The position numbers and the translations under genes were made by a program. DNA of 64,000 nucleotides. Source: Bacteroidota bacterium (GTDB lineage Bacteria > Bacteroidota > Ignavibacteria > Ignavibacteriales > Melioribacteraceae). The notes under the pieces were generated by a model. It was given only the letters and a program-made list of their open reading frames with translations, had not been told where the DNA came from and did no database searches. Of the stretch, positions 1 through 8,013 are shown in pieces. Positions within the stretch are counted from its first letter, which is position 1, and the number at the start of each line of letters is the position of its first letter. The DNA is taken from positions 44,346 to 108,345 of the forward strand of contig JAHISP010000048.1 of the NCBI GenBank assembly GCA_018818165.1, read 5' to 3'.

Positions 1-875
1 GATACCTCGTTTTAAATTAGAAAAGTGAAAGTTGATTTTTAGTTACTTGATTTATTTGTTTTTGAGGAACACCAAGAAAATGAGCAAACTTAAGAGCAAC
101 TGAGAGAGAAGAAAAAGACCAAGACAAGATTTGACCAGTAGCTAAAGTTTTGTTAACCAGATAAGAAACAGAAGAAACCCCAACTTGATGAACACGGATA
201 GAGTGAGCAGAACGAACACAATTTAAGATTACCATTTTTTAAGCCTTTGTTTTTGCTTTTGAACTGGCTTTGCCTTGCCAAGCATTAAAAAAAGAAACAA
301 ACCGAAAAACCAACGCTGAACTGTTGGCAAAAAGTGAAAAAAAGAACAAAACGCTGTTAAAAAAAAGGAAGCCGATAAGCAAGGGCGGGAAGCTTTTCAC
401 CCGTTTATATACCCTTGATTAGCGGACTCTTTTTTTTAGTTTTGTGGGTTTCTTTTTTTTGCTTTCGTTTTGCTAACAGAAAGCGTGCTTTGGTTTTTTG
501 CTTGGTTTGTTTATTTTTTTAATATTTGCTTTCCTAGAACGTGCAAATTATTTGCGTTCCTTGAGCAAATGTTTTGCACACCACTGTGTTTTAATAAAGG
601 ATTTATTTGTGAAGTGATGTTTTTTACTGAACAATTAAATTCCGATGGTTACAAAAATGATTTCTTTTGTAAATAACCGAAAATCCAAATGTTTGTTTCC
701 TCAAAACTTTTGGCTACCATATTGTTTTAAATAAAACAACTTAAAAGACAAGAATTAGAGTTTATTTGTGAAGTTTTGGAATGAAACGTGTGAGGACGGA
801 ACGCTGTTTGTTCAAGCGAACGCCGAATGAGTGGAAGTGGAGAAACGAACAATTGAACGGATAGAGAAGAAATAA
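1..875. other. AT-rich stretch without a supportable gene
   Basis: I see no convincing gene here. A 72-codon minus-strand frame at 17-235 resembles no family I know, and part of it (around 190-215) is a degenerate copy of the ACGGATAGAG-type dispersed repeat that recurs at 849-870, 7874-7926 and 24892-24940. A 68-codon plus-strand frame at 470-676 is Phe/Cys-rich and looks like chance. A short direct repeat (TTTATTTGTGAAGT) occurs near 602 and 762. The stretch is best read as decayed mobile-element DNA, possibly the left part of the island whose right end is at 38487. Confidence 0.5.
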
Positions 876-1091
876 TTAATCATGAGGTGTTATATAGCTT
901 CCCAAAATGTGTTTATTATAATATTCTAAAAGTTTATCTCGTTTCTTTTTGCAATCAGGACATTGACATGCAAATTTTTTCATACCATCTATTTGAAAAA
1001 GCACCTCTGCTTTAACAATAGAATAGTACTCCTTTTCTGAAGAAAGGATTGGTCTGTCAAATAAATGTGAGTAAAATAATCTTTTAGGCAT
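876..1091 (-). CDS. small Cys-containing hypothetical protein
   Basis: A 71-residue protein if it starts at the ATG at 1091; a TTG three codons upstream is also open. It contains a CxCPDC cluster followed by a Lys-rich stretch, which could bind a metal, but I recognise no family. No good ribosome binding site is visible. A perfect 6-4-6 inverted repeat (1093-1108) lies immediately upstream and could be an operator. It sits left of the phage-like structural genes on the same strand, so it may be an element-borne small protein. It could also be a chance frame. Confidence 0.35.
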   Translation of the reverse strand: MPKRLFYSHLFDRPILSSEKEYYSIVKAEVLFQIDGMKKFACQCPDCKKKRDKLLEYYNKHILGSYITPHD

Positions 1092-1092
1092 A

Positions 1093-1108
1093 GTGTACAA
1101 ACGTACAC
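1093..1108. promoter_or_regulatory. perfect inverted repeat GTGTAC-N4-GTACAC
   Basis: The sequence reads GTGTACAAACGTACAC, a perfect 6-bp palindrome with a 4-nt spacer, placed directly before the ATG of the small minus-strand gene at 1091. The position suits an operator for a dimeric regulator. It could also form a small hairpin that hides the start. The function is inferred. Confidence 0.35.
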
Positions 1109-1161
1109 TAACTTGTAATGATTTTCAAGTGCAAATTATTACATTATATATATTATCAGAT

Positions 1162-1221
1162 GGACAAAGTTTGGACAAAGTAGGTTATAATTAGGACAAA
1201 GTTGATTGATATGTGGACAAA
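1162..1221 (+). repeat. four iteron-like GGACAAAG repeats on one helical face
   Basis: GGACAAAG occurs at 1162-1169, 1173-1180 and 1194-1201, with GGACAAAA at 1214-1221. Start-to-start distances are 11, 21 and 20 bp, about one or two DNA turns. An inverted partial copy (TTTGTCC) lies at 1324-1330. Such spacing is typical of cooperative regulator sites or replication-origin iterons. No gene covers the region (1092-1365). A link to the prim-pol protein at 25040 or to a phage repressor is possible but not shown. Confidence 0.5.
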
Positions 1222-1365
1222 AGTGATGATATTTTCATGTTTTTCAGTGATATATTTATTAAAAGGTGTGATTATAGGCTATAAAAGCAATTATTAAAAT
1301 ATATGGGTGTAAATAGGTTTTGGTTTGTCCATCCGTCCAAATGAACATAACGCTTACAAAATATA

Positions 1366-1845
1366 TTATATAAATAGATAAAATATTATTGATAGAATTA
1401 GTGGAATGAATCTTAAAAAAAGAGGTGGAATACCAACATGATTATTAAGCCAAACGATGAAGCAATCCCACCAATCCCAAGAGCCTTGGCAAGTTGGAAT
1501 AGTAAAATTAGAACGTTTCATTCCTAAATCATAAAATAAATCATGTGCAATTATTCTTATTGAAACAGAAATACAAATTAAACTAAGAGTTAGAAGTACA
1601 AAGTGAAAATCAAAAACGAATTGCGCACACGACATTGCGATAGCAAGGAGTGAAGCAATTACAGTATGTAAAATTGCGAACTGATAAGTATCCCAAGTAT
1701 GCCATTTGCCTTTATAGAAGTTAGCAAGGGAAGCATTCTTTGCTGATGGATGCTCATTAGTTTCTTTTGTTATATAAGCATCGTGAGTTCCTTCTATGTA
1801 GTAGATTAACACCCAAAATAATATAAAAACGATTAGGATGGCCAT
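1366..1845 (-). CDS. hypothetical multi-pass membrane protein
   Basis: This 159-residue protein starts with a hydrophobic segment (about residues 2-17) and has further hydrophobic stretches near 60-75, 80-100 and 142-158, so probably four membrane spans. An Asp/Trp-rich segment (GSWDWWDC) lies before the last span. The start is supported by a TGAGGT site about 8 nt upstream of the ATG. It lies downstream of the phage-structural operon on the same strand, after a possible terminator at 1991-2008. I recognise no family; a holin-like or host-interaction role would be speculation. Confidence 0.6.
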   Translation of the reverse strand: MAILIVFILFWVLIYYIEGTHDAYITKETNEHPSAKNASLANFYKGKWHTWDTYQFAILHTVIASLLAIAMSCAQFVFDFHFVLLTLSLICISVSIRIIAHDLFYDLGMKRSNFTIPTCQGSWDWWDCFIVWLNNHVGIPPLFLRFIPLILSIIFYLFI

Positions 1846-1990
1846 TTTATTGACCTCAATATAAATAAGTTATTGTACCAAGCCCAAGTGACAAAGACAT
1901 TATTATTGTAAGTGCTTTGACGATTTTTAGGATTGTACCATTACAAAAATTTGATAAACAAGTTTTCAAAATAGACCTCAAAGAAATAAG

Positions 1991-2008
1991 CGGTGCGATT
2001 AAGCACCG
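1991..2008 (-). terminator. possible terminator after the structural operon
   Basis: CGGTGC and GCACCG form a 6-bp GC-rich stem around a 6-nt loop, 16 bp past the stop of the beta-helix protein. On the minus strand the stem is followed by a T-rich but interrupted tract; on the plus strand by TTTTG. This suits a weak, perhaps bidirectional, terminator. Confidence 0.45.
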
Positions 2009-2023
2009 TTTTGAATTGTCTTA

Positions 2024-3328
2024 TTAACCAGCTGAAACTTTAACTGTTCCGCTATCATTCCATAAAGCACCCGCAATAGTTGGGTCTGCAGAAGGCAAGG
2101 TAAAGATTGCGCCGCCTAAATATTTAAAGTTGCCATTATCATCAATTATTTTAGGACTTAGATAAATTTTGGAACTTATTAAAGCATTCAAGTCATTATA
2201 TTCTTTTACAGTATGCTGATTTGTAGCTGTGTCTGTGAAATTAAATATTGAGTTGTTGTATTCTACTTTTGACCCCGCTATTGTTGAATCGGTTAAGTAT
2301 AGACCAGGTTTGACATCGCCAATTGCAGAATTATCTACTTGGATTTTGGAAGTACTTAAGTGATCCATTATAATCCTACCGCCACCACCACTAGGAAAGA
2401 CACTCATAAAATTCGATTTGAAATTTGTGAAATTATAGTGTTTGCCATTTTCTGGTTCATAGCCAGTAGCAAATGCAACGCTTACATTTTTAACATAAAA
2501 ATCAGAGCCTTCACCTAAATGAATTATACTTCTCCAATAACTTGTGCTTGTTGAAGCCTCACCACTACCACCAATTACTTTCATATTACAGATGAAACCA
2601 TTGACACGAGTAAAGACACAAGCAATCCTTGAGTCTCTAAGGTCTAAAGTGATTGGAGGATCTTGACCCCAACCAACGCCTTCAAAATATAGTAGCGCTG
2701 GATATGAAGTTGGAGTTCTACCTTCATATCCTTGAAAAACAAATTTATCCCAATAGGCAAAACCCACTTGATTAAAAGCGTAATTAAAATCACGTGCTTC
2801 AAAAGATATTCCTAAAGATTTAACACTCGTATCAAATGCATTTAGTAAAGACCATGTATCAGTAGCATTGTCTGCAAATTTTATTATTACTTGATTATTA
2901 TTTCTGACTGGATTATCCTTACCATTTCTAACCCAATTGTAATAACCATTTATATCAGTTTTGCCTTCAGATTTGTTGATGAAGGTTCCAACCCAAACTA
3001 AACGAACAACACCATTTTTATTCTTGATAGTTGGAACTTCATCTTCATTGACTAGATGTTCACCAGGATGCAAAAGAATTAAAGCGTGTCTGCCTTTCAA
3101 GTCTTCGGGTATTACATTTAGAGCTTTGTATATTGATTTGAATGCAGTATCCCAAGTTGTTCCATCATTGTTGTCGTTGCCATAAACTGGGTCGACCATT
3201 AGACGAACACCTTTAAGAATTGAGTTATCCCATATTATGCAATCACCAGGGAATTCACCATCAACAATATAATTTTTAGTAGCAATGTCACTACCTAATG
3301 ATTTTAAGTAACTACGTAGTTTTCTCAT
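2024..3328 (-). CDS. phage-type beta-helix structural protein (spike- or fibre-like)
   Basis: A 434-residue protein. Residues about 43-110 (DPVYGNDNNDGTTWDTAFKS) match the entry segment common in right-handed parallel beta-helix proteins, as in phage tail spikes and pectate-lyase-like folds. The C-terminus (DPTIAGALWNDSGTVKVSAG) is a motif I know from the ends of phage structural proteins. An AAGGAG site sits upstream of the ATG at 3328. It is the last gene of a minus-strand run protease, capsid, 93-aa protein, decoration protein, beta-helix protein, with gaps of 2-24 bp. No tail genes are present, so attachment to the capsid surface or carriage as a receptor-binding protein are both possible. 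The precise role is inferred. Confidence 0.65.
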   Translation of the reverse strand: MRKLRSYLKSLGSDIATKNYIVDGEFPGDCIIWDNSILKGVRLMVDPVYGNDNNDGTTWDTAFKSIYKALNVIPEDLKGRHALILLHPGEHLVNEDEVPTIKNKNGVVRLVWVGTFINKSEGKTDINGYYNWVRNGKDNPVRNNNQVIIKFADNATDTWSLLNAFDTSVKSLGISFEARDFNYAFNQVGFAYWDKFVFQGYEGRTPTSYPALLYFEGVGWGQDPPITLDLRDSRIACVFTRVNGFICNMKVIGGSGEASTSTSYWRSIIHLGEGSDFYVKNVSVAFATGYEPENGKHYNFTNFKSNFMSVFPSGGGGRIIMDHLSTSKIQVDNSAIGDVKPGLYLTDSTIAGSKVEYNNSIFNFTDTATNQHTVKEYNDLNALISSKIYLSPKIIDDNGNFKYLGGAIFTLPSADPTIAGALWNDSGTVKVSAG

Positions 3329-3340
3329 TCTGGTTTCTCC

Positions 3341-3757
3341 TTATTTTATAAGTACGCGAATAAGTTCATCAGCCCCAGAAGCTACATCAAGAGCAAAACC
3401 ATTTATTGCTTGTGGTAAAACAGAACCAGCAATATCCATTTCGGGTTGAGCAGACGAAGAAGTTACAGCAGTTCCAGTACTTGGAACGGTTGCAGAAAGA
3501 ACAGTTGAAGCAACGGCTTTTCCAGCTGAGTCGGATGAAACACTTGTACCAACAGTAACAGCACCACCAGAATAAACAAGTGCAATACCAGAAACAGAGA
3601 TTGGCATTTGTTCACCGATTAAAGTGTCAGCATTACAGACACCTAGAGCTTTTGCATCGGCTGAACACAAAGCACCATCAAAACCAACGAAAAGGTTTTT
3701 GGTTAAAGTTGCAGCTGCAGTGATTGAAGTGATTAAGGTTAATTGTTCAGTTTTCAT
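3341..3757 (-). CDS. capsid decoration/cement-like protein (DUF2190-like)
   Basis: A 138-residue small-residue-rich protein with alternating Ala, Ser, Thr, Val and Gly. Its pattern (LTLITSITAAATLTKNLFVGFDGALCSADA cut into shorter beta strands, then VTVGTSV) resembles DUF2190-type capsid cement or head-stabilising proteins of Mu-like and other tailed phages. Position supports this: it lies two genes after the major capsid protein, with only 24 bp to the 93-residue gene before it and 12 bp to the beta-helix gene after it. The ATG at 3757 has an AAGGA site. Family assignment is by composition, length and context, so moderate. Confidence 0.6.
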   Translation of the reverse strand: MKTEQLTLITSITAAATLTKNLFVGFDGALCSADAKALGVCNADTLIGEQMPISVSGIALVYSGGAVTVGTSVSSDSAGKAVASTVLSATVPSTGTAVTSSSAQPEMDIAGSVLPQAINGFALDVASGADELIRVLIK

Positions 3758-3781
3758 TTTATATAATTCCTTAAATTATTT

Positions 3782-4063
3782 TTATTGTTTTTTACGTGAT
3801 TTAGATTTAGGATTTTGAGCTTCAATTTTTGGCGTTTCAGTTTCAGAGTTTAATTCATCAACTTTTGGAGCTTCAAAAGTTTCTGTTTCTTTTGGAGCTT
3901 TTTCTTCGCTTCGGCTCCGCTCAGCGACCGTTGTACTATATGGCTCGGTGATCTCTGTAAGATTCCAAAGTAAATGTTTTTCGCTATCAGAGTAAGGGAA
4001 CTTGTCCCCTACTTTGTAGAGCTTTTTGTTTGAAAAAATTGAAGTGTCTTTAACTAAATACAT
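3782..4063 (-). CDS. small structural-operon protein of unknown function
   Basis: A 93-residue protein with two parts. The N-terminal ~40 residues (MYLVKDTSIFSNKKLYKVGD) resemble the short head-region proteins found next to capsid genes in Mu-like prophages. The C-terminal half is acidic and low in complexity, rich in Glu, Lys, Thr and Pro, with a basic end. A palindromic repeat (3908-3930) is inserted in frame, encoding residues around VAERSRSEE at about 46-54. The ATG at 4063 follows a GAGG site. It lies 12 bp after the capsid gene. Its function is not known to me. Confidence 0.6.
   Translation of the reverse strand: MYLVKDTSIFSNKKLYKVGDKFPYSDSEKHLLWNLTEITEPYSTTVAERSRSEEKAPKETETFEAPKVDELNSETETPKIEAQNPKSKSRKKQ
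3908..3930. repeat. palindromic repeat family A, copy 1 (in frame in a gene)
   Basis: GCTTCGGCTCCGCTCAGCGACC with a final G; the same unit recurs at 8440-8463, 9001-9023 and 23547-23572. The ends are partly self-complementary. Here it is translated on the minus strand as part of the 93-residue structural-operon protein. Confidence 0.75.
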
Positions 4064-4075
4064 ACATTACCTCAT

Positions 4076-4996
4076 TTAAGACAAACAATCGATTATTAAA
4101 TAACCAGCATCAGCACCAACGATTTTAGGAACGAAAAGGTCTGTGTTTCTTACGATTTTAACTTTTCCTTTTTCGTCGTATGTATCAACGATTGGAAAGT
4201 TTTTCATTTGCAAAGTGTAACCAAAACTAGGCTCATAAAAAGATCGTGATTGTTTAGCTTCGGGAACATAAGCAAGAACAACAGAGTCAGTCCAAACATC
4301 TTGTAGAACACCGCTTTCATCTTCATAAACAGCAGAAGCGACATAAAGCGCATCAAATTGCAAAAGTTGTTTTAGTAAATCGGCTGTGATTACTGCGTGT
4401 TGAGTATATTTCACTTTATCAGTAATAGCGGCGTGATTTTTAAGAGCAACGAAAACAGCGTTAGACATTACAATAACATTCGGATTTTTAGCGATCTGTG
4501 AACGGACTGCTGAACGAGCTGTGTCTATTGTTGCAATTGGATCTGATGTTGAAGCATTGAATTGATCTGCAGCTGCTAAAGTCACTTTATTGGTTGCTGC
4601 AAAAAGCGAAGCGTTTTGAGCCATGTTGGCACAAAGCTTTTCTTTACGTAGTGCGATAGCATCGGTAACAACATTTGTTGCGTGCATTTTAAGATTTAGC
4701 ATATCTTCGTTAATCTCCCGATAATCCATAGGATATTCTAAATCGTGTTCAGTAAGAACGAAATCGATTGTAGTGTTTACAGTTGGATTAATTCGATTAG
4801 AGTCTGCACGAATTGCTCTTTCTGTGTTGTAAATTTTGAAAGCTTCTTTTGTAAACTGAGGAATTTTACCTCCCTCCTTATTTACAGAAACTAACGGAAA
4901 TAAGTAGTTTGCTACTAAACCATTGTTTGAATAAACACGAGCTAACTGTGTTAAAACGGGGTCAACTATACGGCGTGCATCTAAAGTACCAGGCAT
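4076..4996 (-). CDS. phage major capsid protein
   Basis: A 306-residue protein, close to the size of Mu gpT-type capsid proteins. It shows a typical capsid N-terminus (DPVLTQLARVYSNNGLVANY) and a central helix with RKEKLCANM, and ends in hydrophobic beta structure (VPKIVGADAGYLIIDCLS). It probably forms the icosahedral shell of an HK97-fold capsid. It directly follows the protease/scaffold gene (2-bp gap), the usual order in Mu-like head modules. A GGTGAGG site precedes the ATG. The gene looks intact, so it may still be selected. Confidence 0.75.
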   Translation of the reverse strand: MPGTLDARRIVDPVLTQLARVYSNNGLVANYLFPLVSVNKEGGKIPQFTKEAFKIYNTERAIRADSNRINPTVNTTIDFVLTEHDLEYPMDYREINEDMLNLKMHATNVVTDAIALRKEKLCANMAQNASLFAATNKVTLAAADQFNASTSDPIATIDTARSAVRSQIAKNPNVIVMSNAVFVALKNHAAITDKVKYTQHAVITADLLKQLLQFDALYVASAVYEDESGVLQDVWTDSVVLAYVPEAKQSRSFYEPSFGYTLQMKNFPIVDTYDEKGKVKIVRNTDLFVPKIVGADAGYLIIDCLS

Positions 4997-4998
4997 GA

Positions 4999-6018
4999 TT
5001 ATACCTCACCTTTTTTATTGATTAAAATATTTAAAGCTTCGTTGAAAGAAATTGCTTCTTCTTCTGAAAGTTGGGTTGCATCATTAAAAAGCTGTAAGGA
5101 TTCTTCATCAACATTCATTTGAGAAAACTCATTTGAAGTTTTCTTTTTCTGTGTAAATTCAACTTTCTTAAGAACTTCATCTGTTTGGAATGGTTGAATT
5201 AAATCAGCAAGCTCTTGGAAATCAGAAACGATTTTTGTTTGTTCATCATTTGCAAAATCTAAAGACTGGAAATGACTAAGCAGAATAAGAAGCTTGTTTT
5301 TGATAGCTGGTGTAAGGCTATCGAAGTTTAGTTTATCGATCATATTCTTTTGGAAATAAGCTGCATCAATTTTTACATTAAGCTCATTGATTTTAGATTG
5401 AAGTTCTGTTTCCAAAGTTGAATTATTTTGATTAGGAAAACTTTCCATAAACTCAACAATTTTTGCAACGTCAGATTTTAGAGAATTGAATTGTTCTAAT
5501 GAAAAAATGTTTGGTTCAGTTTCAGAACCCCCTTCAGTCCCCCTTGAAAATGGGGATACCTTGTCTTGCTTTTCTGTTGGAGTTGTTTCTTCTGATTCAT
5601 CAAGTTCAATTGCAGAAAATTCCATTTCGAAAGATCCAGATTCATCAGCATTAAGATTTAATTCTGCTAAGCCTTTAACTGCTGGTAAGACTCCACCAAG
5701 AAAACCGACATGATTCAATGAAAGTGTTCCATCCTCATTTTGCGTAAGAGAAACAGAGCGGTTCTTATAAATCTTTTGCTTTATTAATTCTAAGAATTCT
5801 GGAACGAGATCTGAGGCTTCGGCAAAAAGTGATTCGCCTTTGATAAACAAATTTTTAATCCAACCGAAAGCTGGAGAATTAGTTTTTGGATGCCCTACGA
5901 CAATTGGAGTTGGCTCTTTGTGATTAAGAATGATTGAGTTTAGGTCGTCTAAGGTATAATCCTTAGTAACTCCGCTAGAGGAAGTGTGTTTTCCGACCTT
6001 AAAGATTTCGAGTTTCAT
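4999..6018 (-). CDS. Mu gpI-like capsid maturation protease/scaffold
   Basis: A 339-residue protein. The N-terminal ~130 residues carry a Mu-type prohead protease pattern: KVGKHTSSSGVTKDYTLDDL, then PIVVGHPKTNSPAFGWIKNL (HPKT), then YKNRSVSL and LNHVGFLGG. The rest is acidic and helical with coiled-coil character, as in a scaffold fused to a protease. In such families the protease processes the scaffold during head assembly. It is immediately upstream of the capsid gene. A palindromic repeat (5528-5557) lies in frame between the two parts, encoding VSPFSRGTEGG. The start at 6018 has a GAGGT site. Confidence 0.7.
   Translation of the reverse strand: MKLEIFKVGKHTSSSGVTKDYTLDDLNSIILNHKEPTPIVVGHPKTNSPAFGWIKNLFIKGESLFAEASDLVPEFLELIKQKIYKNRSVSLTQNEDGTLSLNHVGFLGGVLPAVKGLAELNLNADESGSFEMEFSAIELDESEETTPTEKQDKVSPFSRGTEGGSETEPNIFSLEQFNSLKSDVAKIVEFMESFPNQNNSTLETELQSKINELNVKIDAAYFQKNMIDKLNFDSLTPAIKNKLLILLSHFQSLDFANDEQTKIVSDFQELADLIQPFQTDEVLKKVEFTQKKKTSNEFSQMNVDEESLQLFNDATQLSEEEAISFNEALNILINKKGEV
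5528..5557. repeat. palindromic repeat family B, copy 1 (in frame in a gene)
   Basis: CCCCCTTCAGTCCCCC followed by TTGAAAATGGGGAT: a C-rich arm and a G-rich arm that can pair. Homologous units lie at 7032-7064 and 24947-24974. Here it falls in the linker of the protease/scaffold gene and keeps the frame open. Confidence 0.75.
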
Positions 6019-6071
6019 ATTAACCTCATTGTTTGTAAAAATATCTTATTAAGATTAAATCTAAATAATAG

Positions 6072-6103
6072 TTGATTTTAAAATAAACTATTTGTATTAT
6101 AAT
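6072..6103 (+). promoter_or_regulatory. candidate promoter in the divergent intergenic region
   Basis: TTGATT at 6072-6077 and TATAAT at 6098-6103, with a 20-bp spacer that is longer than the sigma70 optimum. It faces the terminase genes. The 130-bp region between 6018 and 6149 must hold promoters for both halves of the packaging module. Bacteroidota-group promoters often differ from this consensus, so the call is weak. Confidence 0.3.
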
Positions 6104-6148
6104 GTCAAGTAAATTATAAACTAATTGCTTTATTATTTGGAGTTAGAA

Positions 6149-6499
6149 ATGGCAAGACCAAAGAAAGAAATAGATGGTAGTAAAGTGCAGCAATTAGCTG
6201 AATACGGACTAAATAATACAGAAATTGCGGAATATTTTAATGTGTCTGAAGGAACTATTAGGAATAGTTTTTACGAATTTCTTGCAAAAGGGAGATTAAA
6301 CGTAAAAACTAAGTTAAGAAGGAAACAAATTCAAGTAGCATTGAAAGGAAATCCAGCTTTACTAATTTGGTTGGGTAAAATAATGTTAGGGCAAAAAGAA
6401 AAGATTGAGACTGAGGGAAAATCTGAATTAACTATTATTAGAAAGATTGTGGAACTGGGTGAAAAGAAATTAAAAACTGAGAGCAAGAAAAATGAGTGA
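6149..6499 (+). CDS. small-terminase-like HTH protein
   Basis: A 116-residue protein starting at the ATG at 6149, which has a GGAG site 7 nt upstream; a start at 6125 is also open but has no site. Residues about 14-50 (YGLNNTEIAEYFNVSEGTIR) form a helix-turn-helix like those of small terminase subunits that bind the packaging site. The middle (RRKQIQVALKGNPALLIWLG) matches a segment often seen in small terminases beside TerL. It overlaps the large terminase gene by 8 bp. A simple transcription factor is the alternative. Confidence 0.65.
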   Translation: MARPKKEIDGSKVQQLAEYGLNNTEIAEYFNVSEGTIRNSFYEFLAKGRLNVKTKLRRKQIQVALKGNPALLIWLGKIMLGQKEKIETEGKSELTIIRKIVELGEKKLKTESKKNE

Positions 6500-7871
6500 T
6501 AAATTAGTTGAAATAGAATATCACGAAAAACAAGATGAGATATTCTTTCGTGATGATGTTAGGTTCAAAGTTATTGCTAAAGGTCGGCGTTTTGGTTTGA
6601 CTAAGGGAATGATAAATTATGCTGTTGAGCGTGCATTGAATGGCAAGGGGGAAAAGATACTTTGGGTTGATACTACTTACCCAAACATTCAAAGATACAT
6701 TGAGCGTTACGCTATGCCTATTTTAAGGCACTTGCCTAAAGGATATATGGATTGGAATAAATCCAGAAATGAGATTAAACTGTTTACGGAGAAAGAAGCA
6801 ATAATAGATTTTCGTTCTTCTGATAGACCAGAAAATATTGAGGGATTTGGATATAATTTAATAATAATAAATGAAGCTGGAATAATATTAAAGAATGAAA
6901 ATTTATGGTTGGAATCTATTCGTCCAATGATGTTGGATTATAAGGCTGATGCTATTATTGGGGGAACTCCAAAGGGAAAGAAATATAGAGGGAAAGAGCA
7001 TTTGTTTTATAAGCTATTTAAGAAAGGAAAACCCCCTCTAAATCTCCCCCTTGAAAATGGGGAGACTTTTGCGGATATGAAAGAATTGCAGAAAGCAAAG
7101 CAAGGTGATTTGTTTCCAGAGGAAGCCGAAAAAGTAAGTAATTGGAAGTCATATAATTATTCGAGTTATGATAATCCCATGCTTGATAAAGCTGAGATTG
7201 ATGAGCTTGCGAGTGAAATATCTCCAGCATTAAGGGACCAAGAGATTTATGGTTTGTTTGTGGATGCCAATACTGAAAGGATTATTAAACGTGAATGGTT
7301 TGGAGTAATAGATAGAATAAACACTGAAGAAAACCGCAAAGCCGGAAAGGCACTAAGGATTATACAGAGTTGGGATACTGCTTTTAAGAAGAATCAAGAG
7401 AATGATTTTTCTGTGTGCACTACTTGGGAGGTTTGGAATAATAGATATACTTTAATAGACATTTTTAGAGAGAGGTTGGAGTTTCCAGAGTTAAAGAAAA
7501 AGGTAATTGAATTGAATGAATTGTTTAAGCCGAATGAAATAATTATCGAGGACAAAGCAAGCGGAATTAGTTTAATTCAAGAGTTGCAGAGAGAAACGGT
7601 ATTACCGATAAAGGCTATAAAAGTTAGCAGCGATAAGATTAGTCGTGTGCATTCCATTACACCAATAATCGAAGCTGGGAATGTAACGCTGTATGTATTA
7701 AGTGAGCATGTGAATAAGTTTTTAGATGAGTGTGAGGATTTTCCGAATGGGGAGTTTGATGATATGGTGGATAGTATGAGCCAAGCTCTGGAATATTTGA
7801 GGAATAGTGTTGTTAGGGTGGAGATTCCTAGACCGATTAGTAGGAAGTATAGAAGAAAGAAAATTTACTGA
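6492..7871 (+). CDS. phage terminase large subunit
   Basis: A 459-residue DNA-packaging motor. The ATPase half has a Walker A-like GRRFGLTK (residues 31-38) and Walker B LIIINEAG with Glu128. The nuclease half has the RNase H-like acidic set: SWDTA (D295), IIIEDKASG (E353, D354) and EFDDMVDS (D423, D424, D427). All key residues are present, so the enzyme looks active. A palindromic repeat is inserted in frame between the halves and encodes residues about 181-191 (PPLNLPLENGE). It overlaps the small-terminase-like gene by 8 bp and precedes the portal gene. Confidence 0.88.
   Translation: MSDKLVEIEYHEKQDEIFFRDDVRFKVIAKGRRFGLTKGMINYAVERALNGKGEKILWVDTTYPNIQRYIERYAMPILRHLPKGYMDWNKSRNEIKLFTEKEAIIDFRSSDRPENIEGFGYNLIIINEAGIILKNENLWLESIRPMMLDYKADAIIGGTPKGKKYRGKEHLFYKLFKKGKPPLNLPLENGETFADMKELQKAKQGDLFPEEAEKVSNWKSYNYSSYDNPMLDKAEIDELASEISPALRDQEIYGLFVDANTERIIKREWFGVIDRINTEENRKAGKALRIIQSWDTAFKKNQENDFSVCTTWEVWNNRYTLIDIFRERLEFPELKKKVIELNELFKPNEIIIEDKASGISLIQELQRETVLPIKAIKVSSDKISRVHSITPIIEAGNVTLYVLSEHVNKFLDECEDFPNGEFDDMVDSMSQALEYLRNSVVRVEIPRPISRKYRRKKIY
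7032..7064. repeat. palindromic repeat family B, copy 2 (inside terminase)
   Basis: CCCCCTCTAAATCTCCCCC then TTGAAAATGGGGAG. It encodes a Pro/Leu/Asn-rich loop in the linker between ATPase and nuclease halves of the large terminase, without a stop or shift. Confidence 0.75.
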
Positions 7872-7873
7872 CA

Positions 7874-7926
7874 AGAATAGCACGCGGATTGAACGGATTA
7901 GACTGATAAGAACGGATAGAGCAGAA
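7874..7926 (+). repeat. dispersed repeat family C, copy 1
   Basis: The unit begins AATAGCACGCGGATTGAACG and continues through ACTGATAAGAACGGATAGAG. A closely similar unit is at 24892-24940, and degenerate pieces lie at 190-215, 849-870 and 9247-9280. It follows the terminase stop by a few bases and leads into the hairpin at 7928-7965. Confidence 0.65.
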
Positions 7927-7927
7927 A

Positions 7928-7965
7928 CCCCGATGGAATAGGAAAAGAAAGAGCATTCCACGGGG
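7928..7965 (+). repeat. hairpin repeat family D, copy 1
   Basis: CCCCG and TGGAAT pair with ATTCCA and CGGGG around an A-rich loop. A second copy at 9196-9235 keeps the TGGAAT/ATTCCA stem but has ATCCC/GGGAT as outer arms, a compensatory change. One copy follows terminase and the other follows portal. There is no U tract, so a processing or stability element is more likely than a terminator. Confidence 0.6.
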
Positions 7966-8013
7966 CAAGGATGGATTAAGAGTAAGATTAGGAATTAAGA
8001 TTAAGAGGTTTTT

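Noticed and set aside
470..676. A 68-codon plus-strand frame
   Set aside because: Phe/Cys-rich low-complexity sequence with no ribosome site or family resemblance.
7928..7965. Rho-independent terminator after terminase
   Set aside because: The stem is good but no T tract follows, and the portal gene lies downstream in the same operon direction.
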